Position numbers and translations under genes: made by a program. From Bacteroidota bacterium (GTDB taxonomy: Bacteria; Bacteroidota; Ignavibacteria; SZUA-365), in the NCBI GenBank assembly GCA_023432805.1, contig JAEYUG010000073.1, positions 39,427 to 103,426 on the forward strand: a DNA stretch of 64,000 nt, in the 5' to 3' direction. This document shows, one piece after another, positions 1 through 10,600 of this stretch. Under the pieces are notes generated by a model that worked only from the letters and a program-made list of their open reading frames with translations, was not told where the DNA came from and made no database searches. Within the stretch, counting starts at the first letter, position 1. Every line of letters begins with the position of its first letter.

Positions 1-1057
1 CGCTGCGCTGCACCATCGCTTCGGCGCGTGCGGTGCGGTCGCTTCCGATCAGCGCCCGCGCGAGCGTCGCTGTCGTGATCATCCCCTCGAGATTTCCATA
101 CTCGTCAACGACGAGCAGCGCTCCCGGCCTTGTCTGTCGCAGCTGCAGGAGCGCGTCATGTGCGCTGAGGGATTCCGGGATGAAGCGCGCAGGCCGCATG
201 GCGGCACGCAGCAACCGCTCTGCGGAAGCGTCGGTGACGAACGACACGGTGTGCAGGAACAGGTCCCGCGCCGCGACCATGGCGATGACGTTGTCGCGCG
301 ACGAGTCGTAGATCGGATAATGTGCGTGGGGATGTGTGGTGAGTACGTCACGCAGGGCTTCCATGCTGCTGTCGACGGGAAGCATCACCAGTTCATGGAA
401 GGGGACCATGACTTCCAGCACACTGCGATCCCCGAAACGAAAGACGTTGTCGAGCAGGGAATGCTCTTCACGTGCGATGACGCCGTGCGCCGCACCCTGT
501 CCGATGAGCTGGCGGATGTCCTCTTCGGTCACATCATGCACCGCTGCCGGAGGCACGCGCATCACCCAGAGCACGGCGCGTGTCGATGCGCTGAGCAGCC
601 AGACGAGGGGGGCGGCGATGATCGACAGTACGCGCATGGGCGGTGCCACGATGCGTGCGATGGCGTCGGCATGCGCCATGGCGAGCCGCTTCGGCGCAAG
701 CTCGCCGATCACGAGTGAGAGGTAGGTGATGATCGAGACGACAAGCACGATGGCGATGTCTTCTCGCGTGCTACCGAAGAGGTTCCACATCGTGAAGAGC
801 GCGACGACATCCTCGGTCAGCGTCATGCCGCCGTAGGCACCGGCGAAGACGCCGATCAGCGTGATGCCGATCTGGACCGTGGAGAGGAATCGCTCGGGGG
901 CTTCCACAAGGTCGAGCGCGATGCGCGCCCAACCGTCGCCCGCCTGCGCACGCGCGCCGAGCCGCGATGCGCGCGCGGAGAGGATGGCGATTTCCGCCAT
1001 GGCGAACACGCCGTTGAGCATGATCAGGAACAGGACGATCAGGATTTCAGCGATCAT
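1..1057 (-). CDS. DUF21/CBS-domain membrane protein, CorC/TlyC (CNNM-like) family, 3' end cut by window
   Basis: I read about 352 codons on the minus strand from ATG 1055-1057 with no stop before the window edge. The protein opens with a DUF21 membrane module: hydrophobic segments near residues 3-18, 60-80, 100-125 and 150-175, and the family hallmark GELAPKR after the third segment. Two CBS motifs follow, the second ending in VVDEYGNLEGMIT. A CorC_HlyC domain would be expected downstream but lies outside the window. Members of this family are inner-membrane proteins linked to magnesium/cobalt efflux or resistance, with CBS domains that bind adenine nucleotides. No clear Shine-Dalgarno is seen before the start. 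Function is inferred from the family only. It is separated by 90 bp from the giant gene that ends at 1148 on the same strand. Confidence 0.85.
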   Translation of the reverse strand, partial: MIAEILIVLFLIMLNGVFAMAEIAILSARASRLGARAQAGDGWARIALDLVEAPERFLSTVQIGITLIGVFAGAYGGMTLTEDVVALFTMWNLFGSTREDIAIVLVVSIITYLSLVIGELAPKRLAMAHADAIARIVAPPMRVLSIIAAPLVWLLSASTRAVLWVMRVPPAAVHDVTEEDIRQLIGQGAAHGVIAREEHSLLDNVFRFGDRSVLEVMVPFHELVMLPVDSSMEALRDVLTTHPHAHYPIYDSSRDNVIAMVAARDLFLHTVSFVTDASAERLLRAAMRPARFIPESLSAHDALLQLRQTRPGALLVVDEYGNLEGMITTATLARALIGSDRTARAEAMVQRS

Positions 1058-1090
1058 GCTGCAATGTCGCAATTCGCTGCACATGATGCA

Positions 1091-1124
1091 CGAAGGCCGG
1101 TCCCCGCATGGGAACCGGCCTTCG
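1091..1124 (-). terminator. GC-rich hairpin after the first giant gene
   Basis: The arms cgaaggccggtccc (1091-1104) and gggaaccggccttcg (1110-1124) pair with one bulged base. It lies 24 bp past the stop of the giant gene on the minus strand. It has no strong T-run, so termination may be imperfect and could read into the CorC-like gene. Confidence 0.55.
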
Positions 1125-1147
1125 GCGTGTCGGAGGAAGCAACAGGG

Positions 1148-4100
1148 TTACTTGAGCAGCAGCATCAGTCGCTCGCCCGTGAAGATGCGCGGACTGCCGA
1201 GCGAGACGGCATGGATACGCGTGATGTAGCGTCCTGTGGGCAGCTGTATGCCCAGCGCGTCTGTCGCATCCCAGGGCACCGCGTGCGTGCCGGCGGGCCT
1301 GACGGCATCGACGAGTACGGTGACGGTTTCACCGAGCGTGTTGAGGATGCTCAGATGCACCCGGCTCTCTTCGGGAAGGATGTAGCGGATCGTGGTGGTC
1401 GGGTTGAACGGGTTCGGATAATTCTCCAGCAGCGTTGACTCGCTCGCCACCGGTGTCTCCGTGCGCTGTGCCGTGACGCGTTCCGCGCTTGTGAAGGAAC
1501 CGTCGGCTGGATCACGTTGCAGGGACTGATCGGAGGAGGCCCCGGTCAGGCCGCTCGTCGGTACGGCATCAGCCATGCGCACCGCAGACGCCCCTGCGGA
1601 AGCACTCGAGTCCTCCGGTGCGAACAGGCCGAGAATCACCTGGCAGGTCGCCTCGCAGGACGAATTATTCGGGTCGTTGGGATTCCAGTTCGCATCGCGG
1701 ACGATGACGGTCACGCGCCCGGAAAGTGTACAGGGTACGATCATGCTCTGCGTGGTCACATTGCCCGGTGACCAGAGATAGGAGTAGGGTGGGGTGCCGC
1801 CCATCGCGTCCACGCTCACAGTACGATACCCGTTGATGCAGGTCGGTGTGATGTTGCAGGTCACGACGAGCGGGTCCGGCTCCGTGATGTTCATGGTGAC
1901 GGTGTCGAGACAATGATTCGCATCTTCGATGATGAAGCGGTGGAAACCTGCCATGCGGTTGAAGGTGCCGGTGCCCGTGTATGGTGGCGTGCCACCCGAG
2001 GCGCTGACGGTTATCGTCGAGTTGCCACCGTTGCAGAGGATCGGTGTGGAGGAGATTGCGGCAACGAGAGGGGGCGGACCGGCGATGGTGATGGTCGCGG
2101 TCGACTTGCAGCCGTTGGCATCTGTGACGATGAAGCTGTATGTGCCAGGCTGGCGTGGGAAAATGCCCGTCCCGCTGTAGGGCTGCGTGCCGCCCGTTGC
2201 CGTGACATTGATCGGCGAGCGATCGTTGCCGCAGGTGAGCGGCGGACCGCTAGCGGCCGCGACCAGCGGAGCAGGCTGCGTGACGGTGATCGATACCGTC
2301 GTACGACAGCCGTAGACATCCGTCACGGTGAAGCTGTAGGTGCCCGCACCGCGAAGATGGAGACCCGTGCCTGTGTATGGTGCGGTCCCTCCCGCTGCGG
2401 TGATGGTCACCACAGACATTTCGCCGTTGCAGAGAATCGGTGTCGCACTCGCCGTGGCGACCAGTGGTGTCGGTTGATTGATCGTGATCGTGCGTGTTGC
2501 GGTACATCCGTTCGCGTCGGTCACTGTGAAGGAATGCGTGCCGGCCGAGCGCGTGACCAGCCCGGTGCCCGTGTAGGGTGGGGTGCCACCTGCTCCGGTA
2601 ATCGTGACAGTCGACGTGCCGCCGTTGCAGGCGATCGGCGTGAATGTCACGACGGCCACGAGTGCAGGCGGTTCGGTGATCGTGATCGTCACCACACCGA
2701 AACATCCATTGACGTCGGTCACTGTGAATGTGTGTGTGCCCGCGGGACGGCTGAACGTGCCGATACCCGTGTAGGGCTGCGTGCCGCCTGCAGCCGTGAC
2801 GGTCACGGTCGACATGTCCCCCGCACAGAGTATCGGGGTCGATGTCGCATACGCGATGACGGGCGAAGGCTCCACGATCGTGATCGTCACGTGCGTCGTG
2901 CAGCTGTTTGCATCGACGACGGTGAAGGAATGGATGCCGGGTCCCCGCTGAAACACACCGGTTCCCGAGTACGGCAGCGTGCCGCCAGCTGCCGTGACGG
3001 TGACGGTCGACATGCCGCCCGCGCAGAGGATCGGCGTGGCATTGGCCGTTGCGACGAGCGGATCGGGCTGCGTGATCGTCAGCGATGCAGATGCGCTGCA
3101 ACCCTTGGAATCCGTGATAGTAAAGGTGTACATGCCCGCACCGCGCACGAAGGAACCCGCACCTGCGTAGGGCGGAGTGCCACCGGCTGCAGTCACGGTC
3201 ACCGACGAGCTCCCGCCATTGCAGGCGATGGCTGTGGCATTGGCGACGACGACCAGTGCAGGCGGTTCGGTGACGGTGATCGACACCTGGGCGCTGCAGT
3301 TGTTCACGTCTGTGATCGTAAAGCTGTACGTGCCGGCCCCGCGGGTGAAGGTACCGAGACCCGCGTAGGGAGGCGTGCCGCCTGCACCAGTCACGGTGAT
3401 CGTGGAGGTTCCGCCGTTGCAGTCAATCGGTGTCGATGTTGCGTAGGCGATCAGTGCGGGTGGTTCGGAAATGGAGACAGTCGTCTGCGACGAACAATTG
3501 TTCGCGTCGGTGATGGTGAAGGTGTAGATGCCTGCACCGCGGGAGAACTGTCCCGTGCCGGCATAGGGTGGGGTGCCACCGGTCGCCGTCACATTGATGG
3601 TGCTCAGTCCGCCATTGCAGACGAGCGGTGTGGCTGTGGAGCTTGCGATGAGTCGGTTCGGCTCGACGACATTGACCGTCACCTGGGCGCTGCAGTTGCT
3701 TCCGTCGGTCACGGTGAACGTGTGGATGCCCGCACCGCGTGTGAACGTGCCGGTGCCTGTGTATGCGCCGGTGCCGCCCTGTGCAGTGACGACAATCTGG
3801 GATGTGCCGCCGTGGCAGGCGATCGGAGTGGCCGTCGCCAGCGCGGAGAGTGCCGCGGGCTGTGTGATCGTGATCGTCACCTGCGCGCTGCAGCTGTTCG
3901 CATCTGTCACGGTGAACGTATGCGTGCCCGCACCACGCGACATGGCGCCGGTGCCGGTGTAGGGCGGCGTGCCACCCGAGGCCGTGACGGTCACGGTCGA
4001 CATGTCTCCGTTGCACGCGATCGGTGTGAAGGTCGCATTCGCGCTGAGCGTGGAGGGAGCGGTGATCGTTACCGTCGCGACGGCCGTGCAGTTGTTGGCG

Positions 4101-7100
4101 TCGGTGACGGTGAACGTGTGCGTGCCAGCACCGCGCGGGAAGATGCCGGTGCCGGTGTAGGGCGCTGTGCCGCCCGTGGCGGCAACGGTGATCGGCGTCG
4201 TGTTGCTGCTGCAGAGCAGCGACGGTCCGCTCGCCGATGCGCTGAGCGCAGGCGGTGCGGTGATCGTGACACTGGTTGTCGCACTGCAGCTGTTGACGTC
4301 AGTCACCGTGAATGTGTACGTGCCGGCGCTGCGCGTGAACGAACCCGTCCCGGTGTAGGGCGGTGTGCCGCCCGTGGCACCGACAGTCACCGTCGCGGTT
4401 CCGCCATTGCAGGAGATCGTGGTCGCGGTCGATGTGGCCACGAGGGTCGGGGGTGCGGTGATGGAAATCGTCGTGGTCGCCGAACAGTTGTTGGCGTCGG
4501 TCACCGTGAAGAGATACGCACCCGCGCCGAGCGCGAAGACGCCCGTGCCCGTGTACGGTGGTGTGCCGCCCGTCGCTGCAACGGTGACCGGTACGGTTGC
4601 AGTGCTGCTGTTGCAAGAGAGCTGCGGAGCGGTCGATGTGGCAACGAGGACCGGCGGGCTGGTGACCGTCACTGTCGTCGTTGCGCTGCAGTTGTTTGCA
4701 TCAGTGATAGTGAAGGTATGCGTACCGGCGCCGCGGCTGAAGGTTCCTGTGCCCGAGTAGGGTGGAACACCACCGGTTGCACTGACGGTGATGGAGGAAT
4801 TCGTGCCACCGCAGTAGATCGGTGTGGCCGTTGCGGAAGCCGTCGGAGCCGCAGGCTGCGTGATCGTCACCGTCGTCGTCGCGCTGCAGGTGTTCGCATC
4901 GGTGATGGTGAACGTGTGCGTCCCTGCGCTGCGCGTGAACGTGCCGGTGCCGGTGTACGGCGGCGTGCCGCCTGTCGCGCTGATCGTCACACTCGACGTG
5001 CTGCCGTTGCAGAGAATCGGTGTGGCGTTCGACGTCACGCTGATCGCTGCAGGTGCAGTGATCGTGACAGATGCGATCGCGCTGCAGTTGTTGGCATCGG
5101 TTACCGTGAAGGTGAACGTGCCCGCACCTCGGATGAATCTGCCGACACCGGTGTACGGCGGAGTGCCGCCGGAGGCGCTGACATCAACCGTCGTCGTTCC
5201 ACCGTTGCAGCCGAGTGCAGCAGCGGAGGCCGTCGCCGTGAAGGAGGCCGGAGCAGTGATTGTCACCGACACCTGTGTCGAACAGTTGTTCGCGTCGGTC
5301 ACAGTGAAGGTGTGCGTACCCGCGCCGCGCGTGAACGTGCCGGTGCCCGAATAGGGAGCAGTACCGCCGGAAGCGCCCACCGTGACCGTGGTGGTCGCGG
5401 TCGTTGCGTTGCACGCGAGCGGTGCGGCAGTGGCTGTTGCGGTCAGGACCGGGGGACCCGTGATCGTAACGGTCGTCGACGCCGAGCAGTTGCCGGCATC
5501 GGTCACGGTAAAGGTATACGTGCCCGTCCCGCGCAGAAACATGCCCGTACCAGTATAGGGCGGGGTCCCGCCTGCTGCTGTGATGTCGATGGTGGACGTT
5601 CCGTTCCCGCATGAAAGCGGGGTCGATGTCGCACCGACGGTGAGCGCAGGCGGCGTAGTGACGGTGAGGGAAGTCACGGCGCTGCAATTGTTCGCATCGG
5701 TCACGGTGAAGCTGTAGGTGCCGGCCGTGCGCTGGAAGCTGCCGGTACCCGTGTATGGCGGGGTTCCGCCGCTCGCACTGACAAGGACCGTCGCACTGCC
5801 GTTGCAGGAACTTCCCGTCGTGACGGCAGTGGCGGCGAGTGTGGATGTTGCGGCGACGGTTACCTGGCTGATGGCGCTGCAATTGTTCGCGTCGGTCACA
5901 GTGAACGAATACGTGCCGGGCGCGCGCTGGAAGCTTCCAGTGCCCGAATACGGCGGTGTGCCACCGGACGCGGTCACGGTCACATTCGTCGTGCCGCCGC
6001 AGGGAGCGGCGGCTGCGCTGGCCGAGGCCGTCAAGGGCAGGGGAGCGTTGATCGTGATTGAGGCCGTGGTTGTGCAGTTGTTCGCGTCGACGACGGTGAA
6101 GTCGTGGTTGCCCGATCCGCGCTGAAATGTGCCGGTACCGGTGTAGGGAGGTGTTCCCCCGGTTGCCGTGACGGTAATGGTCGACTGGCTGCCACCGCAG
6201 ACGATCGGAGTGGCGGAGAGGGTGACCGACGGTGCGTTGATCTGCACGGGCACGGCGCAGGTGACAGTCTGTACACCGTCGCTGGCCGTAGCGTTGACAA
6301 CGTATCCGCCACCTCCACGGCCTGCCTGCACGATCACGCTCGAACCGGATGGTGCGCCGAGGATAGAGGCATTGTTCGAATTGCTCGACAGCGACCAGGT
6401 GACAGTGGAGTTCTGCGTGCCGAGGAAGGAGTAGATGTTCTGGGTGCCCGAACAGACGGGATTCGGTCCCGTCGCGCTGCAGAGGATGTTGGTCCGCACC
6501 ACGGAACTGAGGATCTGGTTGTCACGGCTTCCGAGGGATGTACCGTCGAGCCGCGCAAGTTTGACGTGAAAGGGCGCGCCGCTGATGCTTCCGGCACCGA
6601 GTCCGCTGCCGTATCCGATTCCAGTCCCTGCATTCGGAGCGTCGACACCGAGTGCCAGATGTGCAGCCATTTCCACGAGCACCGTGGTCGAACTCGAACT
6701 CCACGACAGCGTGTATTGGGCGACGGGACTGTTGCCGGAGGTGTACCCGGTGAAGACGAGTGCGGCCGAAGTGATCGGGGCATTGCCGTAGATGCGGATC
6801 GTGCGGTTGCCGAAGCGGGTCTCATAGCTGGTGATGCGTGCGGCAATGCTGCGGCCGAGCAGGGTCCCCATGCCATCGGGAACGGGCACGAGCGCGGAAA
6901 AACCGTTCGTACGCAGTGTAGCGCAGGTCGCCTGCATCGTGGCGGGCGGTCCCATCTGCCCACCGCATGCATTGAGGTTGACCAGCACGCCGGGACCCGC
7001 AATCGCGTCGGCCGCGTCGACGGCCTGGTCGTACGATGTCAGGAAGTCATAGGCATGCACACCGTTCTTCGCAGCCGCATGCTCGAAGGTGAGTGTGTGC

Positions 7101-7345
7101 TGGTTGCCGGGGGTGGACTTGATGTTCATCAGCATGATCCGCTGGGGAACCGACATCCCTTCGTAGTATGCCGAGTTGTTCCGCTGCAGGGCTCCATTGG
7201 TCCACTGGACGTTGCCGAGCGAAAGCACCTTGTCGTTGTTGGCCGCCTGTCGGAAATCCACCGACAACGGCTGTGCAAAGCTTGCCGATCCCCAGGTCAG
7301 AACCAGCAGCGGAAGCACCGAAAGGAAGTATCGAAGACGTCTCAT
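1148..7345 (-). CDS. giant SprB-repeat surface protein with T9SS sorting domain (2065 aa)
   Basis: A secreted surface protein. A signal peptide (about residues 1-24, ending SASFA) is followed by an N-terminal domain of about 350 residues, with many aromatic and cysteine positions, shared with the next gene. About 23 tandem SprB-like repeats of roughly 66 residues come next, each with a CNGG-like cysteine start, GGTPPYTGTG and TFTVTDANNCSA-like cores. A degenerate last repeat leads to a linker and a C-terminal sorting domain with ENYPNPFNPTTTIRY. SprB in Flavobacterium is a T9SS-exported gliding adhesin; an adhesive or motility role here is inference. The start has GAGGTG a few bases upstream. 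The protein differs from its paralogue by about five repeats, which suggests recombination between the 198-bp DNA units. Confidence 0.9.
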   Translation of the reverse strand: MRRLRYFLSVLPLLVLTWGSASFAQPLSVDFRQAANNDKVLSLGNVQWTNGALQRNNSAYYEGMSVPQRIMLMNIKSTPGNQHTLTFEHAAAKNGVHAYDFLTSYDQAVDAADAIAGPGVLVNLNACGGQMGPPATMQATCATLRTNGFSALVPVPDGMGTLLGRSIAARITSYETRFGNRTIRIYGNAPITSAALVFTGYTSGNSPVAQYTLSWSSSSTTVLVEMAAHLALGVDAPNAGTGIGYGSGLGAGSISGAPFHVKLARLDGTSLGSRDNQILSSVVRTNILCSATGPNPVCSGTQNIYSFLGTQNSTVTWSLSSNSNNASILGAPSGSSVIVQAGRGGGGYVVNATASDGVQTVTCAVPVQINAPSVTLSATPIVCGGSQSTITVTATGGTPPYTGTGTFQRGSGNHDFTVVDANNCTTTASITINAPLPLTASASAAAAPCGGTTNVTVTASGGTPPYSGTGSFQRAPGTYSFTVTDANNCSAISQVTVAATSTLAATAVTTGSSCNGSATVLVSASGGTPPYTGTGSFQRTAGTYSFTVTDANNCSAVTSLTVTTPPALTVGATSTPLSCGNGTSTIDITAAGGTPPYTGTGMFLRGTGTYTFTVTDAGNCSASTTVTITGPPVLTATATAAPLACNATTATTTVTVGASGGTAPYSGTGTFTRGAGTHTFTVTDANNCSTQVSVTITAPASFTATASAAALGCNGGTTTVDVSASGGTPPYTGVGRFIRGAGTFTFTVTDANNCSAIASVTITAPAAISVTSNATPILCNGSTSSVTISATGGTPPYTGTGTFTRSAGTHTFTITDANTCSATTTVTITQPAAPTASATATPIYCGGTNSSITVSATGGVPPYSGTGTFSRGAGTHTFTITDANNCSATTTVTVTSPPVLVATSTAPQLSCNSSTATVPVTVAATGGTPPYTGTGVFALGAGAYLFTVTDANNCSATTTISITAPPTLVATSTATTISCNGGTATVTVGATGGTPPYTGTGSFTRSAGTYTFTVTDVNSCSATTSVTITAPPALSASASGPSLLCSSNTTPITVAATGGTAPYTGTGIFPRGAGTHTFTVTDANNCTAVATVTITAPSTLSANATFTPIACNGDMSTVTVTASGGTPPYTGTGAMSRGAGTHTFTVTDANSCSAQVTITITQPAALSALATATPIACHGGTSQIVVTAQGGTGAYTGTGTFTRGAGIHTFTVTDGSNCSAQVTVNVVEPNRLIASSTATPLVCNGGLSTINVTATGGTPPYAGTGQFSRGAGIYTFTITDANNCSSQTTVSISEPPALIAYATSTPIDCNGGTSTITVTGAGGTPPYAGLGTFTRGAGTYSFTITDVNNCSAQVSITVTEPPALVVVANATAIACNGGSSSVTVTAAGGTPPYAGAGSFVRGAGMYTFTITDSKGCSASASLTITQPDPLVATANATPILCAGGMSTVTVTAAGGTLPYSGTGVFQRGPGIHSFTVVDANSCTTHVTITIVEPSPVIAYATSTPILCAGDMSTVTVTAAGGTQPYTGIGTFSRPAGTHTFTVTDVNGCFGVVTITITEPPALVAVVTFTPIACNGGTSTVTITGAGGTPPYTGTGLVTRSAGTHSFTVTDANGCTATRTITINQPTPLVATASATPILCNGEMSVVTITAAGGTAPYTGTGLHLRGAGTYSFTVTDVYGCRTTVSITVTQPAPLVAAASGPPLTCGNDRSPINVTATGGTQPYSGTGIFPRQPGTYSFIVTDANGCKSTATITIAGPPPLVAAISSTPILCNGGNSTITVSASGGTPPYTGTGTFNRMAGFHRFIIEDANHCLDTVTMNITEPDPLVVTCNITPTCINGYRTVSVDAMGGTPPYSYLWSPGNVTTQSMIVPCTLSGRVTVIVRDANWNPNDPNNSSCEATCQVILGLFAPEDSSASAGASAVRMADAVPTSGLTGASSDQSLQRDPADGSFTSAERVTAQRTETPVASESTLLENYPNPFNPTTTIRYILPEESRVHLSILNTLGETVTVLVDAVRPAGTHAVPWDATDALGIQLPTGRYITRIHAVSLGSPRIFTGERLMLLLK
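1790..6240 (-). repeat. array of about 23 tandem 198-bp SprB-like units
   Basis: Each unit encodes about 66 residues with a constant cysteine, a GGTPPYTGTG core and a FTVTDANNCSA tail. Units are similar but not identical. They lie wholly inside the coding sequence and stay in frame, so copy-number change would keep the protein readable. Boundaries are approximate. Confidence 0.85.
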
Positions 7346-7581
7346 TGCTCACCTCTGTATTGAAAAAATTGCACCATTCTCTGTGTGCTTCGACAATGCG
7401 AAGAGCTACAGTGCGCAATAATCACATTGGCCGAGAGGTTTCAATGCCGAATTTCAGGCAGTAACTGCAAAAATTACAATTATTGCGTTTTTCAATCGAT
7501 TTGAGCCAGGTTTATTGAAGAAAAAAATCAAATCGGGTGCAAGATATTCTCGATTTCAGTTGCAGTGACGAGAGATGATGC

Positions 7582-7621
7582 AAAAACCCCGAAGGCCGAC
7601 CCGATGGATCGGCCTCCGGGG
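7582..7621 (-). terminator. rho-independent terminator of the second giant gene
   Basis: Read on the minus strand, arms ccccggaggccga and tcggccttcgggg pair around a short loop and are followed by five T residues. It begins about 20 bases after the stop codon of the 1731-aa giant gene. Confidence 0.8.
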
Positions 7622-7639
7622 CCTGCGAGGAAGGTGTGA

Positions 7640-10600
7640 CTACTTGAGCAGCAGCATCAGGCGCTCACCAGTGAACACACGATGGCTGAGCACCGATACG
7701 GCGTGCATCCTGTAGATGTAGCGTCCCGTCGGCAGCATCATGCCCTCATCGCCGGTGGCATTCCAGATCACCGTATGCGTGCCTGCGGGCAGTGCAGCAT
7801 CGACTAGCACGGCTACCTGCTGACCGAGTGTGTTGAATACACTGAGTCTGACATGGCTCTCTTCGGCGAGACGATACGTGATGGTTGTCGAAGGATTGAA
7901 GGGATTCGGATAGTTCTCGAGCAGAGCGTAGGAATCCTCGTTCGAGGTCTCGACCGCCGCACGCGAATGGATGCGTGCGCCGTCGACGGCCGGTGTGGAT
8001 GCAGAGGCATCATCGGTGTTGTCGACGGTACCCGATCCGGGGGAAGTCTCTCGCGTCGTCACAATCGACTGCGGCTCGGTGCTGCTGCTGTCGTCGGGCG
8101 CGAACGTTGCGAGATTCAGCACGCAGCTTGCCTCGCATGCACCGTTGTTCGGATCGGTGGGATCCCAGTGAGCGTCACGCACGTAGAGCGTGATCTTGCC
8201 GACGAAGTTGCAGGGAACGGAAAGCGTCGTCGTGGTGATGCCACCGGGCATCCAGGAGTAACTGTAGGGCGGGGTGCCGCCGGTGACGGTCGCAGACGCC
8301 GTGCGCACACCGTTGACACAGGTCGGCGTGATACTGCAGTTCACCACGAGTGCCGGGGGCTCGGTGATGACAATCGTCACGGTGTCCTGGCAGTTGGCCG
8401 AGTCAACCACGATGAATCTGTGGATGCCCGCACGACGCGGGAAGATGCCCGTGCCTGTGTAAGGAGGTGTTCCGCCTGCGGCGGTGACAGTGACCGTCGA
8501 GTTTCCACCATTGCAGAGAATCGGTGTCGCAGTGGCTGATGCAAGGAGGGGTGGCGGACCGAGCACGGTCAACTGGACGCTCGCCGAGCACCTGTTGGCG
8601 TCCGTTACGGTGAAGCTGTAGTCTCCGGAGTGCCGCTGGTAGGTGCCCGTGCCGGTGTATGGAGGCGTGCCGCCTGAGGCCGTCACCGTGACGATGGACA
8701 GGTCGTTGCCGCACTGCACGGGCGGAGCAGTGGCCGTGATGACAAGTGGTGGCGGCTGAATGATGGTCACGGTGGCAGTCGCGGGACAGCCGTTCACATC
8801 GGTCACCACGAATGTATGCGTGCCGGCAAAACGGGGGAACATGCCGATGCCGCTGTACGGAGGAGTGCCACCGCTCGCGGTGACCGTCACGGTCACGAAG
8901 TCGCCGTTGCAGAGGATGGGCCCTGCCGAGGCGGATGCGTTCAGTGCGGGAGGCTCGGTGAGGGTGACCGATGCAAGTGCGACGCATCCGTTGGCATCGG
9001 TGACAGCGAAGGTCCACGTGCCGGGTCCGCGTCGGAATGTGCCCATGCCCGTGTATGGAGCCGTACCGCCGGTCGCGGTGACGATGACGGTCGTGCTGTC
9101 GCCATGGCAGAGAATCGGCGGGGCGTAGGCGCTCGCCGAGAGCACGGGTGGTTCATTGATCGTGATGCTCACCTGCCCCGAGCAGCCGTTCGCATCGGTG
9201 ACGATGAACGTATGGGTGCCAGCGGGACGACTAAAGGGGCCGGTTCCCGTGTAGGGCGGCGTGCCGCCGGTCGCGGAGACGTTGCCCGTCGACAGATCAC
9301 CGTTGCAGAGAATCGGCGTCGCTGAGGCAAGGACGACGAGTGCGGGTGGTTCAGCGATGGTGACGGAAACCTGCGCGGTGCAGCCGTTCGCATCCGTCAC
9401 GGTAAACACATGCGTACCCCCACCGCGCTGGAAGACCCCGGTACCGCTGTACGGCGGCGTTCCGCCGCTCGCGGAGACGGTGATCGTGCTCTGATCACCA
9501 TTGCAGAGTAGAGGGGTGAAGGTCGCGGCTGCCGTCAGTGCCGGGGGCTCGATGATCGTGACGCTGACCGTGTCGGCGCAGCCGTTCGCATCGGACACAA
9601 TGAAGGTGTGCGTGCCCGCCCCGCGTTGAAACACACCGATGCCCGTGTAGGGAGACGTGCCACCCGTTGCTGTGACCGTTACCGTGGTCGTTCCGCCATT
9701 GCACAGGAGAGGCGCCGCCGATGCCTGTGCGATGAGCACGGGCGGCTCGGTGATGTGGATGCTCGCCTGGGCGGGACATCCATGTGCATCGGTGACGGTG
9801 AATGTGTGTGTGCCGGGTCCGCGTTGGAAGATACCGGTACCGCTGTAGGGGGGCGTTCCGCCATTGCCCGTGACAGTGACAGTGCTCTCACCGCCATTGC
9901 AGAGGATCGGCGTCGCGGAGGCGAGGGCGATGAGTGCGGGAGGCTCGACGACGGTGATGCTCGCTGTGTCGGCGCAACCGTTCGCATCGATGACGATGAA
10001 CCAGTGCACGCCTGCACGTCGCTGGAAGATGCCTGTTCCATAATAGGGTGCTGTTCCCCCGGTCGCGGAGACGGTGATGGTGCTCTCATCTCCGTAGCAG
10101 AGTATCGGCGTTCCCGACGCGAGTGCGGTCACCGCCGGCGGTGCGACGATCGTTATCTGCGCAGTGTCGGGACAGCCATTCGCGTCGGTGACGACAAACG
10201 AGTGCGTGCCCGCACCGCGTTGGAATGTGCCCGTGCCGGTGTACGGCGCGGTGCCTCCCGTCGCGCTGACCGTTACTGTCGTCGTGCCGCCGTTGCATGG
10301 AGGCGCTGCGATGCTGGCAGTCGCGACGACTGCTGGGGGAGTGGTGATGGTGATGGATGCCTGGCCGACGCAGCCGTTCGCATCAGTCACGGTGAAGGTG
10401 TAGGTGCCCGCACCGCGCGGGAAGCTTCCGGTGCCGCTGTAGGGTGCGGTGCCGCCGGACGCGGTGACGGTCACGATGGTCGTGCCCCCGTTGCAGAGAA
10501 GCGACGGTGCCGTTGCCGTGACGCTGATCGTGGGCGGAGGCGCGACGGTGACGAGCGTCGAGGCGCTGCATCCCCGCGCGTCGGTGACGGTGAAGGTGTG

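Noticed and set aside
1913..5614. 1233-aa open frame on the plus strand
   Set aside because: It is the antisense of the SprB-repeat gene; the Arg/Gly-rich repetitive sequence has no domain and mirrors the 198-bp units.
6104..7363. 419-aa open frame on the plus strand
   Set aside because: Antisense of the N-terminal part of the first giant gene; no recognisable protein features.
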